Source: Nocardia xishanensis NBRC 101358
GTDB taxonomy: Bacteria; Actinomycetota; Actinomycetes; Mycobacteriales; Mycobacteriaceae
Reading direction: 5' to 3'
Assembly (NCBI RefSeq): GCF_001613365.1
Contig: NZ_BDCF01000008.1
Span: 186,001-250,000, forward strand
Length of the DNA: 64,000 bases
A model generated the notes under the pieces. The model was not told where the DNA came from. It ran no database searches and worked only from the letters and a program-made list of their open reading frames with translations. The position numbers and the translations under genes were made by a program. Shown here in pieces: positions 42,612-51,513 of this stretch (positions within the stretch are counted from its first letter, which is position 1; every line of letters starts with the position of its first letter).

Positions 42612-43687
42612 GGGTACTTCCTTCCGAGTTTGCCGACCGCTGGGCGCAGCGGGACGTCGAGTGCGTCGTAGAGTCCTGGTTCCGCGGCGACGAGCCAGTC
42701 GATGGCGCCGACCAGCCTGCCGACCGCGGTGGCGTTGCCGCCCGCGGAGCGGTTGCCGCCTTCGTCGGTGGCCTCGACCGTCACCTCGATGCGCGGGCGG
42801 CCCTCGATGATGACCCGGTGGGCGCCGTCGCCATCGGGCGGCGCGGGCCAGTCGGGTGCGCAAGAGCCGTGGATGCGGGTGACATGCTCGACGACGATTC
42901 GCGGCTCGCCGTCGACGATGCCCTGTACCTCGAAACGCACCGCGCCCTGGGTGTCTTTGGCGAACTCGCCCATCTTCGCCGTCTGCACGGTGGTCTCCAG
43001 CGGGCGGCGGTCCAGGGTCTCGCGGATCTCGTCGAGTTCCACCCCGAGCGCGCGGGCCATCAGCCGAATCTGCCCGCCCCACACCATGGTCGGCACCGTC
43101 GGGGCCAGCATCGGCGGCTGGTAATCCATCGGCTGACCCATGCCGACCAGGTAGCGCACCGAGTCCGGCTGGTCGTAGGTGGTGTAGTCGAAGATCTCCT
43201 GGCAGCGCACCACGTCGACGGTGCTCGCCAGCCCGCTGACCAGCAGCGGCAGCACATCGTTGCCCCAGCCCGGATCGACGCCGGAGACGAACAGCGACCC
43301 GCCGCCCTCCGCGATGGCGGCCAGTACGGGATCGCGCAATTCCGGTGGGGCGCTGCGTGGGTCGTAGAGGGCGTAGAGCGCCGGGGTGACGACGACCGCG
43401 CCGGCGCGGATGGCCCGCACGATGTCGTCGAGGGCGTCGGCGGGCCGGATATCGCCCGAAGCGGCGTAGACCACCGCGCGGGGGCGAGCACCCAGCACCG
43501 CATCGATGTCGCCGGTGGCGGCGACGCCCAGTTCGCGGTCGAGATCGGCCAGCGCGCCCGCGTCGCGCCCGACCTTGGCCGGATTGTGGACGAGCACGCC
43601 GGTGAGCTCCAGCGCCGGGTGGGCATCGACGGCACGAATGGCGGCGCGGCCGACATTGCCGGTGCCCCAGACGATCGTGGGGATCAT
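42608..43687 (-). CDS. Dihydrodipicolinate-reductase-like NAD(P)-dependent oxidoreductase
   Basis: A 359 aa protein with an N-terminal Rossmann fold, TIVWGTGNVGRAAIRAV, and a DapB-like organisation: YAASGDIRPADALDDIVRAI and VVVTPALYALYDPRSAPPEL, then SLFVSGVDPGWGNDVLPLLV. This set occurs in the 2,4-diaminopentanoate-dehydrogenase-like/DapB-like group common in mycobacteria and Nocardia; the substrate is unknown. It is coupled to an AhpD-like gene. A striking dyad lies in the intergenic region upstream. Confidence 0.8.
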   Translation of the reverse strand: MIPTIVWGTGNVGRAAIRAVDAHPALELTGVLVHNPAKVGRDAGALADLDRELGVAATGDIDAVLGARPRAVVYAASGDIRPADALDDIVRAIRAGAVVVTPALYALYDPRSAPPELRDPVLAAIAEGGGSLFVSGVDPGWGNDVLPLLVSGLASTVDVVRCQEIFDYTTYDQPDSVRYLVGMGQPMDYQPPMLAPTVPTMVWGGQIRLMARALGVELDEIRETLDRRPLETTVQTAKMGEFAKDTQGAVRFEVQGIVDGEPRIVVEHVTRIHGSCAPDWPAPPDGDGAHRVIIEGRPRIEVTVEATDEGGNRSAGGNATAVGRLVGAIDWLVAAEPGLYDALDVPLRPAVGKLGRKYP

Positions 43688-44112
43688 CGCGCGAGCGTAG
43701 CAAGCGCTTGGTTCGGTGTCCGGCGGTTCGCGAGATCGCTCGGTTTCGATGTGCGCGGGCGGCGCCGATGAGGTAGCGTGATGGCCAGTCAGCGCCCGGT
43801 GATGGCGCTTCAGCCGCTCGGCATCTTCGAATCGGAAGAGATTATCTGCAACCCACGGTTACATGTAACGCTGGGTTACACGTATTCCCCTTCTCGTCCT
43901 GCACCCCGCTTTCAGATGAATTCGGCGCCGCGTTCAACATCGAAATCGCCGTCGCGAGCGGGCAAAGAACTCATCTTCGTAACAGTCCTGCGCATCAGGG
44001 CCGATCGGCGCCGGATTGGGCCGCCGACGGTGCCGCCGACTAGTACGGTATAGCCGCCGCGAGGCGCAGATGTGCGGGACAGCATCCGGCGGGAAAGGCG
44101 GGACGCCAACAT
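43688..44112. other. Intergenic region with a large dyad
   Basis: 425 bp between divergent genes, with no convincing gene. It holds the nested dyad at 43850-43877. The remaining sequence is unremarkable. Confidence 0.6.
43850..43877. promoter_or_regulatory. 28 bp nested dyad, candidate operator
   Basis: A perfect 12 bp palindrome, GTTACATGTAAC (43858-43869), is flanked by symmetric arms AACCCA (43850-43855) and TGGGTT (43872-43877). The right arm runs into a further GGTTACA copy. It lies between the divergent oxidoreductase and Sel1-protein genes, about 165 bp from the first. The size and symmetry suit a TetR- or GntR-type regulator. Confidence 0.5.
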
Positions 44113-45219
44113 ATGAACGAGCCGTATTCGCAGTGGCATGCCCAGAATTCGGCCACCGACCCACCCCTCGCCTCGCGCTACCGCAGCGCCGATCCGATTC
44201 GCTGGAACGGCAGCATGGTCTACCCGATGTACACCGAGCGGTTCGGGCATACCACCACCCTGCTCAGCATGACCCTGCTGTCCGCGGCGCCGCCCGCCGG
44301 GCTGCGCGGCCACGGCATGGGGCTCTCGGTGCTCGGCGGGTACATCGACCTCGAAGGGCGCAAGCTCGAAGGCATCGACGTCTGGAGCGACGCGCTCGCC
44401 CGCGGCACCACCGTGACGCTCACGCCGACCGGCCCCGACGCGGTGTTCACCCTCACGCCGGTGTGGGTGGACCAGTCCGGCGTGCAGCGCTCGTGGATGG
44501 GCAACTACGGCATCCTCGTCGAGGACACCCCGGACGGCCGAATCGCGCTGTGGTGCAGCGTCGGTGAGGGGCCACCCAACTTCGCCAACCTGGTCGTCGG
44601 TCTCGGCACCGCGGCCGCTCCCGTTATCGAAACACCGAAAGAAACTGTGGCAGACACGATTACGAACACCGAAATGTCGACCGCCGGAACCACGGGCTCG
44701 GTGCCGTACCCGAACGGTACGCCGGCCGGATACGCCGCGACGTCGCCCTCCGAGACCACGGTGCCGCCGAAATCCAATGCCGCACTGCGGCATTCGCCGA
44801 AGACCATAGCGGAATCACCCGCCCCCGCCGCGGCCGATCCGATCGGTGATCTCGGCGCGCGACCATCGCAGGCCGAACGCGGAGCCGAGACCGGATATCG
44901 CGGCGCGCTATACGATCTCGGCGTCGCCATGTTCGGCCGGGGCGAGGAAGACCAGGCGTGCGAACTATGGGCCCAGGCGGCCCAGGCCGGGCACTCCGGC
45001 GCGGGCTACGATCTCGGCGTCGTGCTGTTCCGGCGCGGTGATCTGGTCGCGGCCGAAGGGTGGTGGCGCACGTCCGCCGAGCTGCGCGACCTGCGCGCGA
45101 TGGCCGGACTCGCCGAACTGCTCGACCGGCGCGGTGATCACGCGGAAGCCCGCATGTGGCGCGCCCGCGCCGCCGACGAGCGAGCCGCCGAAGCCGGTCA
45201 GTCCGTGGGCCCCTACTGA
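44113..45219 (+). CDS. Hypothetical protein with C-terminal Sel1-like repeats
   Basis: A 368 aa protein. Residues 1-170 form an unrecognised, well-structured region (SMVYPMYTERFGHTTTLLSM, WCSVGEGPPNFANLVVGLG). A Thr/Ser/Pro-rich linker covers about 175-255. Residues 260-365 are Sel1-like repeats (YRGALYDLGVAMFGRGEEDQ, ACELWAQAAQAGHSGAGYDL, GDLVAAEGWWRTSAELRDLR). No signal peptide. Its last 7 bp overlap the convergent NADAR gene. Confidence 0.75.
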   Translation: MNEPYSQWHAQNSATDPPLASRYRSADPIRWNGSMVYPMYTERFGHTTTLLSMTLLSAAPPAGLRGHGMGLSVLGGYIDLEGRKLEGIDVWSDALARGTTVTLTPTGPDAVFTLTPVWVDQSGVQRSWMGNYGILVEDTPDGRIALWCSVGEGPPNFANLVVGLGTAAAPVIETPKETVADTITNTEMSTAGTTGSVPYPNGTPAGYAATSPSETTVPPKSNAALRHSPKTIAESPAPAAADPIGDLGARPSQAERGAETGYRGALYDLGVAMFGRGEEDQACELWAQAAQAGHSGAGYDLGVVLFRRGDLVAAEGWWRTSAELRDLRAMAGLAELLDRRGDHAEARMWRARAADERAAEAGQSVGPY

Positions 45220-45797
45220 ATCGAGCTCGGCCGAACCGCGCTGAGCTCGTCGTGTTTCCGGAGTTCCTCTCGTACTCGCATCAGCGCGAAACCGAGCAGG
45301 TTGGCTCCGCGCCAGCGCGTCGGCTCCGCGGCGTCGGGATGATCGGCGGCCAAACCGATCCCCCAGATCCGGTCCACCGGACTCGCCTCGACGAGCACGC
45401 GGTCGCCGGTGCCGAGCAGGAATCGGCGTATTTCGTCGTCGCTGCCGAACTTCGCCAGGTTGCCTGCCACGACGATCTCGAAACGCTCGGCTTCCCAGCG
45501 CTTCTCGTCGAAGCCGCGTACCTGGCGGCCGAGGTCTTTGGCCTGCTTGGGGTGCTCGACGGTGAGCACTCTCGCCGCGGTCTCGGTGTCGTCGAACAGC
45601 AGCGCCTTGCGCCACATCATGTAGTGCTCGGCCGTCGGGAACGACCTGCCGTCCACGTCGAACGGTGCGGGCCACCACTGACTGAAGCAGCCCTTGCCGA
45701 CACTGCCGTCGGCCTGCGGGCGATGGCCCCAGAACGGCAGGTACTTCACGGCGCCACCCGCCGCGGTGAAACGGATCAAATCGTCGACCGAACGCAT
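45213..45797 (-). CDS. NADAR/YbiA-family N-glycosidase
   Basis: A 194 aa protein of the NADAR (YbiA) superfamily. It shows YLPFWGHRPQADGSVGKGCF, then SQWWPAPFDVDGRSFPTAEH with YMMWRKALLFDD, and WEAERFEIVVAGNLAKFGSD. YbiA-type enzymes hydrolyse damaged riboflavin-pathway intermediates, and other members cleave ADP-ribose from bases. No riboflavin genes are nearby. ATG 45797 is the first in-frame Met of the family pattern. Confidence 0.9.
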   Translation of the reverse strand: MRSVDDLIRFTAAGGAVKYLPFWGHRPQADGSVGKGCFSQWWPAPFDVDGRSFPTAEHYMMWRKALLFDDTETAARVLTVEHPKQAKDLGRQVRGFDEKRWEAERFEIVVAGNLAKFGSDDEIRRFLLGTGDRVLVEASPVDRIWGIGLAADHPDAAEPTRWRGANLLGFALMRVREELRKHDELSAVRPSSIQ

Positions 45798-45974
45798 GGC
45801 CCGAGTCTGCCCGAACGGGCAGGGTGAACGCCTCCGATTATCACGGCCGGAACGGTCGACCCGGCGCGGTGGATCGCGCTGCATCGGGCCTTGTCGTGAC
45901 GCCGATGCACGGGTTCGTCGATCTCGTCGCGGAATGCGCGGGTCACCGCCCTGGCGCGGCGATAGTATGCGCAC

Positions 45975-48227
45975 ATGGCGCACCCCGCTACACCCGTACC
46001 GGGGGCGACGGTCGCGGGGGGCGCGTCGCCCGCCGCGGTGGGGCGCGGCACCGGTGTCGCCGAGGTCGTGGCCCGGTTCGCGGAGGCATGGCGGGACGGG
46101 CCGACGCCGCCGGACCTGCCCGCCTTCCTGCCCGACTCGCCCGCCATCCGCCGGGTGTCGCTGATCGAGCTGATCAAGGTCGATCTGGTGAACCGGTGGT
46201 CGCGCAACACCGGACCCAAGCGCCTCGCCGAGTACGTCGCGGAACTGCCCGAGCTGAGCACATGGCCTTTGCCGCCGGACCTCATCTACGAGGAGTTCCA
46301 CGTGCGAAGGAAAGCAGGCAGTTCGGTGCGGGTCGGCGAGTACACCGCGGCGTATCCGGCTCAGGCCCAAGAGCTTTCGGAGATGTTGGCGACCGACGAC
46401 TACCACAGCACGATGATGACGGCCGCCACCGAACCGGACCGGCTCGACGACATCGAGGTCGGCCAGCGCATCGACGACTTCGACCTGATGACCAGCCTCG
46501 GCCGCGGCGCCTTCGCCAAGGTGTTCCTGGCCAGGCAGCGGTCCATGCAGCGGTTGGTCGCGCTGAAGATCTCGCAGAACAAGGGCTCGGAGCCGCAGAC
46601 ACTGGCCCAGCTCGACCACGAGTACATCGTGCGGGTCTTCGATCAGCGGGTGCTGCCCTCTCGCCGGTTGCGCCTGCTCTACATGCAGTACGTGCCGGGC
46701 GGCACGTTGTATTCGGTGCTGGAGCGGGTGCGCGTGACGCCGACCGCCGAACGCAGCGGCGCGATGCTGCTGGAGGTCATCGACGCGGTGCTGGCGGCGA
46801 AGGGCGAGATCACGCCGGTCGAGTCGACGGTGCGCGCCGAGCTCGCCACGTTGTCGTGGCCGGAGACCATCGCCTGGCTCGGCCGCAGGCTGGCCGAGGC
46901 GCTCGACTACGCGGGCCGGTGCGGAGTGCTGCACCGCGATCTCAAACCCGCCAACGTCCTGCTGACCGCGGAGGGCATTCCGAAGCTCGCCGATTTCAAC
47001 ATCAGCTTCAGCGGCAACGTCTCCGGCGCCAGCCCGGTGGCCTACTTCGGCGGGTCGCTGGCGTACATGTCGCCGGAGCAGCTGGCGGCGGTGCATCCCG
47101 ACAAATCCACCACCGCGGCCGATCTCGACAGCCGTAGCGATCTGTACTCGCTGGCCGTGATGCTGTGGGAGCTGCTGACCGGAAACAAGCCCTTCCACGA
47201 CGAATCGGTGACCGGGGGCGACCGCACCACTCTGGACGGCATGCTGGGCCGCCGCGCCGCGGGCCCGGACGCGCTGCCCTACGAGGATCTCCCGCCGGAT
47301 TGCCCCGCCGCGCTGCGCCGCGCGCTGGTCCGGGCGCTCGAACCCGATCCCGACCGCCGGTGGGCGACCGGCGCGGACATGGCCCAGCAGTTCGACGTCT
47401 GCCTGGACGCCCGCGCCCGCGATCTGGTGGATCCGCCGCCTGGCAGCTGGCGATTGCGGGCCCGGCTCTGGATCATTCCGGTGATGGCCGTCGCCATCGG
47501 TATCCCGAACTCGCTGGCCATCTTCTACAGCTACCACCACAACCGGACGCTGATCATCGACAAGATGGACGAACAAGCCCAGCAACAATTCAGCGAGATC
47601 GCGCCGAACGCCTACGGCCTGTGCTTCCTGATCGGCTTCATCGTCACCAACGTGCTGATCGCCGGTCCCCTGGCCATCGCCTTCGGGCTGCACGGCGGCC
47701 GCGAGTACGACGCGGCCCGGCTCGCCAAGGCGCGCTCGGACACCCTGCGACTCGCGCAGCGCAACGTGCTCACCTGCTTCGCGTTGTGGGCGTTGTCCGG
47801 CGTGGTCGTGCCGGTGACGGTGACGGCTTCGGGCAGTCGGCTCACTACGGACGCCTACTTGCACTTCTTCGTCACCCAGATCGTGTGCGGCGCGATCGCG
47901 ATGGCCTACCCGTACTTCCTGGTCAGCTTCTACGCTGTACGCAGCCTGTATCCGATGTTCCTGCCGCACGGTGGACTCGGACGCGCGGACGCCGACCAGC
48001 TGAAGACGCTGGACCGGCGCAGCGACTACTTCCTCGCCATCGCGGCCGCGGTACCGCTGCTCGGCGTCGCGGGCGCGACCTTCATCCCCGCCGAGGACAT
48101 TCCGTTGGTCATCGTGGCGCTGCGGGTGCTGTGCGTCGGCAGCGCCGCGGCCTTCGTCGGCGTGTATTGGCTGTTCCGGACGCTGGAGAAGGATCTGGCG
48201 GCGTTGCGACGCATCATCGCGCGGTGA
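45975..48227 (+). CDS. Membrane Ser/Thr protein kinase with DFN instead of DFG
   Basis: A 750 aa protein. Residues 1-160 are an unrecognised N-terminal region (VVARFAEAWRDGPTPPDLPA). The kinase domain spans about 165-460: glycine loop LGRGAFAKVFLAR, Lys198 in VALKIS, H320-R-D322 with LKPANVLL, DFN at 340-342 where DFG is expected, and MSPEQL as APE motif. Residues 485-740 have about five membrane helices, so the kinase faces the cytosol at its N-terminal side. All catalytic residues except the DFG Gly are present, so activity is plausible. It has no PASTA or other known sensor domain. Confidence 0.88.
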   Translation: MAHPATPVPGATVAGGASPAAVGRGTGVAEVVARFAEAWRDGPTPPDLPAFLPDSPAIRRVSLIELIKVDLVNRWSRNTGPKRLAEYVAELPELSTWPLPPDLIYEEFHVRRKAGSSVRVGEYTAAYPAQAQELSEMLATDDYHSTMMTAATEPDRLDDIEVGQRIDDFDLMTSLGRGAFAKVFLARQRSMQRLVALKISQNKGSEPQTLAQLDHEYIVRVFDQRVLPSRRLRLLYMQYVPGGTLYSVLERVRVTPTAERSGAMLLEVIDAVLAAKGEITPVESTVRAELATLSWPETIAWLGRRLAEALDYAGRCGVLHRDLKPANVLLTAEGIPKLADFNISFSGNVSGASPVAYFGGSLAYMSPEQLAAVHPDKSTTAADLDSRSDLYSLAVMLWELLTGNKPFHDESVTGGDRTTLDGMLGRRAAGPDALPYEDLPPDCPAALRRALVRALEPDPDRRWATGADMAQQFDVCLDARARDLVDPPPGSWRLRARLWIIPVMAVAIGIPNSLAIFYSYHHNRTLIIDKMDEQAQQQFSEIAPNAYGLCFLIGFIVTNVLIAGPLAIAFGLHGGREYDAARLAKARSDTLRLAQRNVLTCFALWALSGVVVPVTVTASGSRLTTDAYLHFFVTQIVCGAIAMAYPYFLVSFYAVRSLYPMFLPHGGLGRADADQLKTLDRRSDYFLAIAAAVPLLGVAGATFIPAEDIPLVIVALRVLCVGSAAAFVGVYWLFRTLEKDLAALRRIIAR

Positions 48228-50330
48228 TCAGCCGGGCTGGACCAGAGCGCGTTTCAGGATCTTTCCGGTCGCGTTGCGTGGCAGGGCATCGAGGAACGTC
48301 ACGTCGCGCGGCACGGAGAACCGGCTGAGCCGATGCCGGATGTAGTCGCGCACCGTGTCACGGTCGAGCCGGGAACCCTCACGGGTCACCACGAACGCGG
48401 CGAGGCGCTGGCCGAACTCGCGGTCCGGCACGCCGACCACGGCCACCTCGCTGACCTGCGGCAGGCGCAGCAACGCCTCCTCCACCGGGCGCGGGAAGAC
48501 GTTCTCGCCGCCGGAGATGATCATCTCGTCGTCGCGGCCCGCGACATACACCAGGCCGTCGGCGTCGACGTACCCGAGATCGCCGGTGTCGAGCATGCCT
48601 GCGGATTCGGCGGGCGGCGCGGCATCGGTGTAGCCGTCGAAGAGCATGTGGTTGTTGACGAAGATGCGCCCGGTCACCCCGCGCGGCACCGGGCGCAGAT
48701 TCGCGTCCAGCACCGCGAGTTTCGTGCCGAGCGGCGGGCGTCCCGCGGTGGTCGGCGCGGCGCGCAGGTCGGCGGGATCGGCGATGGTCGCCCAGGACAC
48801 TTCGGTGGAGCCGTAGATGTTGTAGATGACGTCGCCGAAGGTGTCCATGAACCGCAGCACGGCCGAACCGGCGAGCGGCGCACCGCAACTGGCCACGATC
48901 CGCAGGCTCGAGGTGTCGTAGCGCGCCTTGACGTGCGCGGGCAGGTCGAGGATGCGGTTCACCATCACCGGCACCACGACCATCGCGCTGACGCGGTATT
49001 CCGCGATCAGGCGCAGGCACTCCTCGGCGTCGAAACGCTCGGTGAGCAGTACGCTCGCCCGGATCGGCGTGCTGATCTGCAATGCGGCCAGACCCCAGGT
49101 GTGGAATAGCGGCGCCGGGATGAGCATCATCTCGTCCATCCGGAACGGGATGCGCGAGAGCAGGGCGGCGATGGTGCCGAAACCCTTGGGCTGCGGGCGT
49201 CGTGCGCTCTTCGGCGCGCCGCTGGTGCCCGAGGTCAGCACGATCAGTCGTCCCGGCTGCGCGGGTCTGGTGAAGGGCGGGGTGTCCCACGCGACCAGGT
49301 CGTCGACCGTCGCTGGGCCGCCCTGATACGGGTCCGAGGTCGAATAGCGGGGTAGCTCCGGCGACACCGATCGCAGCAGCGGATCGAATTCGTCGTCGCG
49401 GAATATCGCGGCGAGCTCGTGCTTTTCGACCACGTCGCGGATCTGACGCGCCGAAAGCCCGGTGTTGATCAGCACGGCGTCGATGCCGACCTTGCCCGCC
49501 GCGACCATGCACTCGACCATCGCGGCGCTGTTGCGGCAGAGCACTCCGATCGCGCTGCCCTCCCCCATGCCCATCGCCACCAGCGCGCCCGCCAGCCGAT
49601 GGGTGCGGCCGTCCACGTCGGCGAAGCTGTAGGCGGTGCGGGCGTCGATCAGCGCCGGTCGCTTGGGAGTGTATGCCGCGGCGGCCGCATAGCCGCCCGC
49701 CAGGGTGAAGCCCCATTTGGCCAGTCCGCTCAGCTGCTTCAGCCCGCGGTCGGGCCGGTAGCTCCGCACGACGCCGGTGGTGACGAGTTGCCTGGCGATG
49801 CCGACCTGCAAGCGCGCCGGTGAGTCCTCGCCGTTGACCAGCACCGAGGTCGGCGCACCGCGCACCGCGTCGGCGATCCGGTCGAGACCCGCTTCGGTCC
49901 ACGCGATCACCTGCGACTTGTCGAACGCGCCGATGCTCGGATTCACCCGTCCCACACCGACGTACGTCACCGTCACGCGGGTGCGCCCGGCGTCGCCGCG
50001 CAGCTGCACCGAGGCGAATCCGCCCGCGCCCGGACACTGCAATTCGAGAATTTCGTGCTTCCGCGCGACAACCAGATGAATGGGCGGTACGGTGATCTCG
50101 ATGTCGGGCCCACCGGCGCGGATTATCAGAACGGTTCGCGTTTCTGATGTTTCGGCGCGCTCGCAGGATCCGACCCCCTGAAACATTCGCGCGTAGGTCT
50201 GCGTCTCGGTGAGCAGATCCCACATCGCGGTGCGGTCGACTGCGTACTCGGCATCGACGGTGATGACATCGGTAACCAACTGTGTGCATTTCTCTCCGGC
50301 CCATCCGTGTGCGCGGATGGGCGTGGTCAC
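48228..50330 (-). CDS. SRPBCC domain / acyl-CoA synthetase (FadD-type) fusion
   Basis: About 700 aa. Residues 15-165 form an SRPBCC (START-like) lipid-binding domain: TVDAEYAVDRTAMWDLLTET, then TYARMFQGVGSC and IEITVPPIHLVVARKHEILE. The rest is an ANL-type ligase with LTSGTSGAPKSARR (ATP motif), YGSTEVSWATIA, YVAGRDDEMIISGGENVFPR and the adenylation Lys in PRNATGKILKRAL. It probably activates a fatty acid captured by the SRPBCC part; the linkage is unusual. The start is uncertain: GTG 50330 has no clear site, while TTG 50279 has GGAGAG upstream. A palindrome just before GTG 50330 may be an operator. Confidence 0.85.
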   Translation of the reverse strand: MTTPIRAHGWAGEKCTQLVTDVITVDAEYAVDRTAMWDLLTETQTYARMFQGVGSCERAETSETRTVLIIRAGGPDIEITVPPIHLVVARKHEILELQCPGAGGFASVQLRGDAGRTRVTVTYVGVGRVNPSIGAFDKSQVIAWTEAGLDRIADAVRGAPTSVLVNGEDSPARLQVGIARQLVTTGVVRSYRPDRGLKQLSGLAKWGFTLAGGYAAAAAYTPKRPALIDARTAYSFADVDGRTHRLAGALVAMGMGEGSAIGVLCRNSAAMVECMVAAGKVGIDAVLINTGLSARQIRDVVEKHELAAIFRDDEFDPLLRSVSPELPRYSTSDPYQGGPATVDDLVAWDTPPFTRPAQPGRLIVLTSGTSGAPKSARRPQPKGFGTIAALLSRIPFRMDEMMLIPAPLFHTWGLAALQISTPIRASVLLTERFDAEECLRLIAEYRVSAMVVVPVMVNRILDLPAHVKARYDTSSLRIVASCGAPLAGSAVLRFMDTFGDVIYNIYGSTEVSWATIADPADLRAAPTTAGRPPLGTKLAVLDANLRPVPRGVTGRIFVNNHMLFDGYTDAAPPAESAGMLDTGDLGYVDADGLVYVAGRDDEMIISGGENVFPRPVEEALLRLPQVSEVAVVGVPDREFGQRLAAFVVTREGSRLDRDTVRDYIRHRLSRFSVPRDVTFLDALPRNATGKILKRALVQPG

Positions 50331-50683
50331 GTATTTGTACCGATAGGTAACAGTTAGGTCAAGGCCCGATGTTGCCGAGGGGATGCAGCGGCGACTTTTC
50401 GGTCGGACGTCCAATTATGCGAATACATTCCGCATTTCGCGCGGACCTGCGCAATGTGATCGAGAAAGCTTCGCGACCGTCCCCGGTCCTCGGCGAGGCG
50501 TGGGCGAAACTGCCCGCCGCGGACCGGGATACGCTCGAGCGGCGGGTTCACGAACTCCGGCTCGACACCCGTCTCGCCACCCTCACGGTCACGATGAACA
50601 TCTACGGCTGCGGCTCGCCTCGGCGGGGCGAGGGTGAACAGCGCAGCGGCGCAGTCGAAGCCGTGCCGGGCAGACGCCGTTCG
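50331..50683. other. Intergenic region between divergent genes
   Basis: About 350 bp. It contains the operator-like site at 50336-50351. An open frame continuous with the downstream gene starts at ATG 50417 and shows plausible codon use (AWAKLPAADRDTLERRVHEL), so the downstream protein may start there. Nothing else is recognised. Confidence 0.5.
50336..50351. promoter_or_regulatory. Operator-like near-palindrome upstream of the acyl-CoA ligase
   Basis: TGTACCGATAGGTAAC differs at three positions from the perfect palindrome GTTACCGATCGGTAAC found before the SGNH lipase. It lies immediately upstream of the GTG start of the SRPBCC/FadD gene, where a bound repressor would block transcription. 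This suggests one TetR-type regulator controls both lipid genes. Confidence 0.5.
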
Positions 50684-51289
50684 ATGGAGGATGTGTTGCT
50701 CTCGGACCACCAGCGACGGTTGCGCGACCACTTTCTGGCCGCCCCCGTCCTACCGGCCCCGGCGCCATGGCACCCGGTCCGGGACCGCCGAACGCCCATC
50801 GGTGGACTGCTCGGCATCGGTTTCTCTGTCCATCCCGACAGTGGACACGACCTGGTCATGGTCGTGTCCCTCGACGGCCACGGACTTTTCGACGCGGTCA
50901 CCGGAGAGAAGATCGCCCGAGAACACGAGCCCGACCCCGCGACGAGCACACCCGAGGACACACCGGATCTGGCCTGCCCCGGGCTCGGACCGATCGCGGG
51001 CACCCGGGTGCACATCGCCGGGCTCTCCGGCGGCGGTCTCCATCGCACCACCCCCGACGGCTGGGCCCTGGACACCGTCGCTCCCGAATGGCCGAACGAG
51101 CGTGTGCTGCTCTCCTCCGACGGCGACATCTACCGAGACCCACCGGGCCGGGGCTGGTGGCACATCTTCCACTCCGACTACTCCACCTTCCGCGCGGCCG
51201 GGTTCTCCCCATCCGGGCTCACTCTGGCGATCGCCACCAGCAGCGACCTCACCCTCTGGCGCCGGCCGACCCTCGATGGCCGCACATGA
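50684..51289 (+). CDS. Conserved actinobacterial protein of unknown function
   Basis: A 201 aa protein from ATG 50684 (MEDVLLSDHQRRLRDHFLAA), or up to 290 aa if ATG 50417 is used. Conserved-looking stretches are PDLACPGLGPIAGTRVHIAG, LSGGGLHRTTPDGWALD, WPNERVLLSSDGDIY and GWWHIFHSDYSTFRAAGFSP with a terminal SGLTLAIATSSDLTLWRRP. I have seen this pattern in uncharacterised actinobacterial proteins; no function is known. No signal peptide. Confidence 0.75.
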   Translation: MEDVLLSDHQRRLRDHFLAAPVLPAPAPWHPVRDRRTPIGGLLGIGFSVHPDSGHDLVMVVSLDGHGLFDAVTGEKIAREHEPDPATSTPEDTPDLACPGLGPIAGTRVHIAGLSGGGLHRTTPDGWALDTVAPEWPNERVLLSSDGDIYRDPPGRGWWHIFHSDYSTFRAAGFSPSGLTLAIATSSDLTLWRRPTLDGRT

Positions 51290-51411
51290 CCGTCGAATTC
51301 GGGCCGACAGCCGATGACTTACCGCCGGGCGCGGCTGCGGTTACCGTGAAAACCTCCGCTGAGGCCGCCGCTCGCGCGAGGCGAGGGTGAATACCGAAGC
51401 GGCGCAAAAGA

Positions 51412-51458
51412 ACGCCGTGCCGCCCGCCCCCTCGGATGGGACGCGCGCGGCACGGCGT
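51412..51458 (-). terminator. Intrinsic terminator of the ectABCD operon
   Basis: A 12 bp perfect stem: ACGCCGTGCCGC (51412-51423) with GCGGCACGGCGT (51447-51458). Read on the minus strand it is followed by TCTTTTG, a T-rich tract, about 55 bp after the ectD stop. This is a good rho-independent terminator for the ectoine operon. Confidence 0.8.
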
Positions 51459-51513
51459 GCGTGGGATGGCCGCGCCCGGAGCCGAACCACGCCGTGCGCG
51501 GCGGCGGAACCGC

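Noticed and set aside
45213-47969. 918-codon minus-strand frame through the kinase gene
   Set aside because: Only its last 195 codons (the NADAR protein) look like protein; the rest mirrors the kinase gene.
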